Shown here in pieces: positions 5,402-5,660 of a DNA stretch of 5,660 bases. Each line of letters starts with the position of its first letter. Position 1 is the first letter of the stretch. This DNA is from Oscillospiraceae bacterium. Lineage in GTDB: Bacteria; Bacillota; Clostridia; Oscillospirales; Oscillospiraceae. The DNA lies in contig JAIEFH010000128.1 in assembly GCA_029067025.1 (NCBI GenBank), positions 1 to 5,660 of the forward strand, in the 5' to 3' direction. The notes below the pieces were generated by a model. It was not told where the DNA came from. It did not search any database and saw nothing but the letters and a program-made list of their open reading frames with translations. The position numbers and the translations under genes are program-made.

Positions 5402-5601
5402 GGGGATTGGCAAACCATGGGAAACTGTGGGACGCAAAGCCAGGTGCTGTGGGCCGTGAGGATTCCCACGCGAGCCCAGCCGCAAAGCGGCGGGTCGTGT
5501 GGGAAAGAGGAGGAGCAAGAAAGCGAAACGGATGCTCGCCGTCAGGCGGGCGGAGTGGAGCGGACTTCGCTCCGACGAGGCCTATGCTCGACCGGTTGCA
5601 C
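5402..5601 (+). promoter_or_regulatory. Cyclic di-GMP-I riboswitch aptamer, copy 2 (expanded or rearranged 3' half)
   Basis: The core is canonical: GGCAAACC (5409-5416), P2 CCATGG/CTGTGG (5415-5420/5425-5430) with GAAA loop (5421-5424), and GACGCAAAGCC (5431-5441). G5409 and A5436 match G20 and A47 of Vc2. The 3' half is unusual. A compact fold would pair 5446-5454 with 5474-5480 and 5455-5458 with 5467-5470. A longer fold would use the 3' element at 5581-5601, which is 17/21 identical to the 3' end of copy 1 (5365-5385), with about 90 extra bases in P3. The 3' limit is therefore uncertain and may lie near 5500 or near 5600. Confidence 0.85.
5463..5505 (+). other. Long hairpin within copy 2, competing with the compact P3
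   Basis: TTCCCAC (5463-5469) pairs with GTGGGAA (5499-5505). The helix continues through 5470-5473/5495-5498, 5475-5477/5492-5494 and 5479-5483/5487-5491 to an AAA loop (5484-5486), with only two single-base bulges. It uses bases 5467-5480, which would otherwise form the compact P3 of copy 2, so the two structures exclude one another. That is the layout expected of a switching element, although no T-run follows. Confidence 0.6.
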
Positions 5602-5660
5602 GGCAAATTACGGGAAACCGTAAGACGCAAAACCAGAGGCTAAGGGGCGCGCTGGCCCTC
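5595..5660 (+). promoter_or_regulatory. Cyclic di-GMP-I riboswitch aptamer, copy 3 (cut by window end)
   Basis: The core is GGCAAATT (5602-5609), P2 TTACGG/CCGTAA (5608-5613/5618-5623) with GAAA loop (5614-5617), and GACGCAAAACC (5624-5634), followed by AGAGGCTAAGGGGCG as P3 begins. G5602 and A5629 match G20 and A47 of Vc2. Here the usual CC/GG pairs next to the core are replaced by TT/AA, a double compensatory change that shows selection for pairing. The P3, 3' end, expression platform and regulated gene lie beyond the window. Confidence 0.9.

Noticed and set aside
5391..5408. C-run/G-run (CCCCC GA GGGGG) as a terminator after copy 1
   Set aside because: No T-run follows and the loop is too tight; it may pair within the leader instead.
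4987..5469. Open frame of 160 codons on the - strand across the intergenic region
   Set aside because: It crosses the yebC promoter, the 5' inverted repeats and two aptamers, and lacks a ribosome site or domain.
5291..5634. CRISPR-like or mobile repeat explanation for the recurring GGCAAA...GACGCAAA motif
   Set aside because: Only three copies, unequal spacing (118 and 193 bases), and the differences are compensatory in a stem. That is a structured RNA, not a CRISPR array or insertion element.
5272..5643. Open frame of 123 codons on the + strand through the riboswitch array
   Set aside because: It spans all three aptamer cores, whose variation follows base pairing and not codons; there is no ribosome site and no recognisable protein.

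Overview
The window is chromosomal DNA from a GC-rich member of the Bacillota (Clostridia). The signs are strong AGGAGG-type Shine-Dalgarno sites, a tRNA-sensing T-box leader, long intrinsic terminators and TTGACA/TATAAT promoters. GC content, codon choice and protein character look like gut Oscillospiraceae (Flavonifractor / Lawsonibacter type). That placement is an inference from style; there is no marker gene in the window.

Left part (1-3947, all + strand). An XRE-type regulator with a GyrI-like ligand-binding domain (21-713) is followed by a well-formed sigma-A promoter (744-773) and a complete T-box leader with its terminator (about 781-1045). The best reading of the specifier is CUG (Leu), and UGGU in the antiterminator bulge fits a tRNA with discriminator A73. 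The leader drives a compact operon: a double zinc-ribbon protein of unknown function (1074-1688), 2-isopropylmalate synthase leuA (1718-3412) and a GNAT acetyltransferase (3417-3914). Uncharged tRNA-Leu would therefore switch on the first committed step of leucine synthesis plus two accessory proteins.

Middle part (3913-5024, - strand). A bidirectional terminator separates the leucine operon from a convergent two-gene unit: yebC (4937-4212), then a 74-residue helical protein of unknown function (4174-3950). A good promoter lies upstream of yebC (5024-4996).

Right part (5025-5660). I see no convincing protein gene here beyond one possible 22-residue leader peptide. A divergent + strand promoter (5102-5130) starts a long structured leader RNA. 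It begins with two overlapping inverted repeats (5138-5184), then carries three tandem cyclic di-GMP class I (GEMM-I) aptamers with cores at 5291, 5409 and 5602. The three tetraloop-capped P2 stems differ in sequence but all pair, so the structure is conserved. The third aptamer is cut by the window edge, and the regulated gene lies beyond base 5660. This triple second-messenger sensor is the most notable content of the window.
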